Part shown: positions 6,701-8,654 of the stretch, piece by piece | How the letters are laid out: every line of letters begins with the position of its first letter | Numbering within the stretch: position 1 is the stretch's first letter | Origin: Caryophanales bacterium UBA3935 | Lineage (GTDB): Bacteria; Bacillota_I; Bacilli_A; ML615J-28; CAG-698 | DNA length: 8,654 bases | Direction of reading: 5' to 3' | Assembly: GCA_002385755.1 (NCBI GenBank) | Contig: DGED01000019.1 | Coordinates: forward strand, 1 to 8,654 | Made by a program: the position numbers and the translations under genes | The notes under the pieces: generated by a model | Database searches by the model: none | The model's input: only the letters and a program-made list of their open reading frames with translations | Told to the model about the DNA's origin: nothing

Positions 6701-8654
6701 GCTTGGCTGCTATATCGCTTCCCCCGTTTTCGACGGCGTCGAGAACGAGGACTTAAGGGAGATCATGGAAGAAGCGAAAATGGAGCCCGACGGCAAAATG
6801 GTTCTCTACGACGGGCGGACGGGCAAACCGTTTGACAGTCGTATCGCCGTCGGCATCATGTATATGATCAAACTCGCGCACATGGTTGACGATAAGATTC
6901 ATGCGCGCAGCGAGGGTCCCTATGCCCTGGTAACGCAGCAGCCGATGAGCGGAAAAGCCCAAAACGGCGGCCAGCGTTTCGGGGAAATGGAAGTGTGGGC
7001 TTTGGAGGCTTACGGCGCCGCCTATACGCTTCGGGAAATGCTCACGATCAAGTCCGACGATATTATCGGCCGGAATAAAGTATACAAGGCGATCGTCGAC
7101 GGCGACCCGATTCCCAACCCCGGAATTCCAGAATCTTTCCGGGTTTTGGTTAAGGAATTGCAAGGCTTGGGCTTGAGCGTGAAACTTATTGACGCTGAAA
7201 CAGGCGAAGACGTCGCCAACAGAAGTCTCGTGGAAAGCGCGCCGCCGCGCGATAAGAAACAAGAAAACAAGAATAAATATAAATACATTCAAATTGGCAT
7301 CGCTTCCCCCGAGGAAATCCGCGGCTGGTCCCACGGCGAGGTAAAAAAGCACGAAACGATAAATTACCGCACGCTAAAGCCGGAACGCGACGGCTTGTTT
7401 TGCGAGGTAATATTCGGGCCGACGAAGGACTATCAATGCGCCTGCGGGAAATCCCGGCGTTCGATTACGCCGAAAGGCGAGACGAAATGCGAGCGGTGCG
7501 GCGTCGAGCTGACCGAAAGCAAAGTCAGAAGAGAAAGAATGGGTCATATCGAACTCGCCGCGCCCGTCGTTCATTCTTGGTTTTTGAAGAACATCCCTTC
7601 GAAAATCGCGTTGTTGCTCGACATGAAAACGAAAGAAGTCGAGGAAATCGTTTATCTCGCCTCCTATATAGTCGTTGACCCGGGATCCGTCGATATCCTG
7701 CATAAAGGGCAAATCCTCACCGAGCAGGAACACAGCCAGTTTCAGAGGGAATTCGGTTCCTCGAAGTTTAAGGCGCTTACCGGCGCTGAAGCGATTAAAA
7801 AACTATTGCAGGACCTGGATTTAAAAGAAACGGCCGAGCAGCTACGCGAGGAGTTAAAGAAAGCTACCAAGCAAAAGCGCGAGAAACTAATCAAGCGGCT
7901 TGACGTTATCGAGGCGATTCAACAATCCGGAAACAAACCGGAATGGATGGTCATGGAAGTTATCCCTGTCTTGCCTCCCGATCTTCGACCGATGGTCCAA
8001 CTTGACGGCGGCCGTTTCGCGACGACCGACTTAAACGACCTATACCGGCGGATCTTAAACCGCAATAACCGTTTGAAGAAACAATACGAGCAGCGCGCCC
8101 CGGGCTTGATTACGAAAAACGAGAAACGGATGCTTCAGGAGGCGGTCGACGCCCTGATTGACAACAGCAAGCGAAACAAGAAGGTGGTCGTGGAGAGAAA
8201 CAGGCCGCTTAAGTCCCTGTCCGACCTTTTGCGCGGAAAGCAGGGCCGCTTCCGGCAAAACCTTCTCGGTAAGCGCGTCGATTACTCCGGCCGGAGCGTT
8301 ATCGTCGTCGGTCCCGACCTTAAGATGTATCAGTGCGGGATACCGCGGGAAATGGCGTTGATTTTGTTTAAACCCTTTATCATCAACGCGATTCTTGAAC
8401 GCGACAGAGAAAATCCCGAGGGCGGAAACCGGATCAGCCTGAAACGGGCGAAGGAAATGATCGAAACGGGCGACCCGATCGCCATGACCGAGCTGGAAAA
8501 GATCGTTGTCGAGCACCCGGTGCTTTTAAACCGCGCGCCGACGCTGCACCGGCTTGGAATCCAGGCTTTTGAGCCGAAACTGGTCGAGGGAAAAGCGATC
8601 CGCTTGCATCCCCTGGTCACGCCGGCGTTTAACGCCGACTTCGACGGCGACCAG
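3765..8654 (+). CDS. rpoBC: Fused RNA polymerase beta-beta' subunit (RpoB-RpoC fusion), 3' end outside window
   Basis: One frame of 1,630 codons without a stop encodes complete beta followed by the first ~459 residues of beta'. Together they form the catalytic core of RNA polymerase. Beta part (1-1148): lobe/protrusion, the rifampicin region around [10 protein letters not shown] (residues 463-472), with Asp474, His484 and Ser489 equivalent to E. coli D516, H526 and S531, [17 protein letters not shown] with Lys913 and Lys921 (E. coli K1065, K1073), and [19 protein letters not shown] near the C-terminus. Beta' part (from ~1172): [10 protein letters not shown], zinc-ribbon Cys1225, 1227, 1242 and 1245, [33 protein letters not shown], and NADFDGD with the Mg-binding Asp1625, 1627 and 1629 at the window edge. 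The start is TTG with GAGGTGG upstream. No large lineage-specific insertion is seen. Genes for L10 and L7/L12 are not upstream. Separate subunits are the norm; the frame was followed codon by codon and is continuous. Confidence 0.95.
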   Translation, partial: MIWKNVTYGKNRVRRNYSRVRTNVELPNLIEVQLKSFEWFMTTGLKELFAEISPIRDHGEKLELYFGDFEFEPPKYSPMESKKNDVSFASALKVDVRLVNKETGDIKEQKIFLGDFPIMTPSGTFIINGAERVIVSQIIRSAGVFYATLLKQGQIQYYGQIIPTRGAWIELEMGSKDIWYAKLDRSKKIPLTTFLRALGLNSNREIIELYGDSEYIRNTFDKDESFGSDDALEQLYERMRPGEKATPEGARNYLCNRLFDTRRYDLANVGRYKVNKKLDVLARVKDIGYDKCAFASDIVDSKTGEVVFSTGEKISAQACEFLAKNRRLIRVRKEYEQMLVGNSVVLEILDIEYEKHHGLKETFRLIGNDQSETANHITLSDIFAAVGYYINLHDDIGKIDDIDHLGNRRLRLIGELLQNQFRIGLAKMEKNVRDRMSTSSDPRSIIPQNLINIRTLTSSIREFFGSSQLSQFMDQINPLSELTHKRRISALGVGGLNRERATFEVRDVHVSHYGRICPIETPEGQNIGLINSLATYARVDQYGFIETPYLKVKQRAKKNPLITDEIIYLTADKEEQYHIAQANIRVNEKNEIIDDVVVARFGGDTFEVPKETVDLIDVSPKQIVSVSTACIPFLEHDDANRALMGANMQRQAIPLLQTEAPYVGTGIEEKAAKDSGTAVVCERDGVVEYVDSRKIILREAGGKLKEYNLVKYERSNHSTCFNQKPIVRKGESVKRGDIIADGPAMDGGELALGKNVTVAFMTWDGYNYEDAIVISERLVQDDVYTSIHIEKYEVEVRDTKLGKEEITRDLENDRKEAIANLDEYGIVRLGAEVKEGDILVGKVTPKGQTDPTPEERLSQALFSDSSKDVRNTSLRVPHGGGGIVHRIEHFRRKDGAELPPGVNEVVRVYIVQKRKISEGDKMAGRHGNKGIISRILPQEDMPYMEDGTPIDIMLNPQGIPSRLNIGQVLEIHLGMAAKKLGCYIASPVFDGVENEDLREIMEEAKMEPDGKMVLYDGRTGKPFDSRIAVGIMYMIKLAHMVDDKIHARSEGPYALVTQQPMSGKAQNGGQRFGEMEVWALEAYGAAYTLREMLTIKSDDIIGRNKVYKAIVDGDPIPNPGIPESFRVLVKELQGLGLSVKLIDAETGEDVANRSLVESAPPRDKKQENKNKYKYIQIGIASPEEIRGWSHGEVKKHETINYRTLKPERDGLFCEVIFGPTKDYQCACGKSRRSITPKGETKCERCGVELTESKVRRERMGHIELAAPVVHSWFLKNIPSKIALLLDMKTKEVEEIVYLASYIVVDPGSVDILHKGQILTEQEHSQFQREFGSSKFKALTGAEAIKKLLQDLDLKETAEQLREELKKATKQKREKLIKRLDVIEAIQQSGNKPEWMVMEVIPVLPPDLRPMVQLDGGRFATTDLNDLYRRILNRNNRLKKQYEQRAPGLITKNEKRMLQEAVDALIDNSKRNKKVVVERNRPLKSLSDLLRGKQGRFRQNLLGKRVDYSGRSVIVVGPDLKMYQCGIPREMALILFKPFIINAILERDRENPEGGNRISLKRAKEMIETGDPIAMTELEKIVVEHPVLLNRAPTLHRLGIQAFEPKLVEGKAIRLHPLVTPAFNADFDGDQ
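7209..7277 (+). other. Beta-beta' junction linker within rpoBC
   Basis: Residues about 1149-1171 join the end of beta ([11 protein letters not shown]) to the beginning of beta' ([11 protein letters not shown]). The linker is hydrophilic, starting [13 protein letters not shown] and ending in a Lys/Asn/Gln-rich tract. No ATG occurs in any frame between the late beta region and the beta' homology, and no GGAGG-like site is present. The only in-frame alternative start is GTG at 7230, with nothing better than AGAAG upstream. In the frame one base earlier there is a TAA at 7253-7255, where a separate beta could once have ended. The codon AAG at 7269 sits where an unfused beta' would be expected to have its ATG. 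Confidence 0.85.

Noticed and set aside
7400..7678. Plus-strand open frame starting inside the beta' zinc-ribbon region
   Set aside because: It is a +1-type shadow of rpoBC, Arg-rich and without homology; the zinc-ribbon cysteines and downstream motifs belong to the main frame.
4320..8620. Many long open frames on the minus strand opposite rpoBC (for example 4320-4835, 6753-7352, 8055-8516)
   Set aside because: They lie fully antisense to conserved polymerase sequence, have no recognisable family motifs and are explained by the codon bias of rpoBC.
1..8654. CRISPR arrays, insertion sequences, tRNA or rRNA genes
   Set aside because: No repeat-spacer pattern, transposase motif, terminal inverted repeats, tRNA cloverleaf or rRNA segment was seen on either strand.

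Overview
The window reads as a stretch of bacterial chromosome, most likely from the Bacillota and perhaps a Bacilli lineage related to the Mollicutes. The clues are a YbxB-type methyltransferase directly upstream of rpoB (the Bacillus subtilis arrangement), GAGG-type ribosome binding sites, Bacillus-like TTGACA/TATAAT promoters, and a beta' N-terminus ([10 protein letters not shown]) and active-site flank ([11 protein letters not shown]) that resemble Acholeplasma/Mollicutes-type sequences from memory. TGA is a stop (three uses, none inside the long frames), so the Mycoplasma genetic code is not in use. The lineage is an inference and is not certain.

Layout. Positions 1-335 hold a strong promoter, a cobalamin riboswitch and a long AU-rich hairpin. 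They lead into a small lipoprotein gene with a DUF4430 (transcobalamin C-terminal-like) domain (336-716), which is closed by a perfectly palindromic terminator (719-750). A compact cluster follows: malQ (4-alpha-glucanotransferase, 806-2266), an lgt-family lipoprotein diacylglyceryl transferase (2276-3079) and an RsmC/YbxB-like 16S rRNA methyltransferase (3076-3684). These three are separated by 9 bp and then by a 4-bp overlap. A promoter overlapping the methyltransferase stop codon (3681-3709) drives the RNA polymerase gene, which starts at a TTG (3765) and is still open at the window end (8654).

Main discovery. The RNA polymerase beta and beta' subunits are encoded as one uninterrupted reading frame, a natural rpoB-rpoC fusion. 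After the beta C-terminus (about residue 1148) a hydrophilic linker of about 23 residues passes straight into the beta' N-terminus (about residue 1172). There is no stop codon, no ATG and no Shine-Dalgarno sequence at the junction. The beta' part continues through the zinc ribbon and ends within the NADFDGD active site. Such fusions are known from Helicobacter/Wolinella and Wolbachia, but I know of no well-described case in a Bacillota-like genome. The rplJ/rplL genes that usually precede rpoB are also absent.

How the genes fit together. The lipoprotein has a canonical lipobox and would be a substrate for the Lgt-family enzyme encoded 1.6 kb downstream. Its riboswitch links its expression to cobalamin, and its domain to cobalamin binding. 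The methyltransferase and polymerase genes form a gene-expression neighbourhood. malQ looks like a metabolic passenger.
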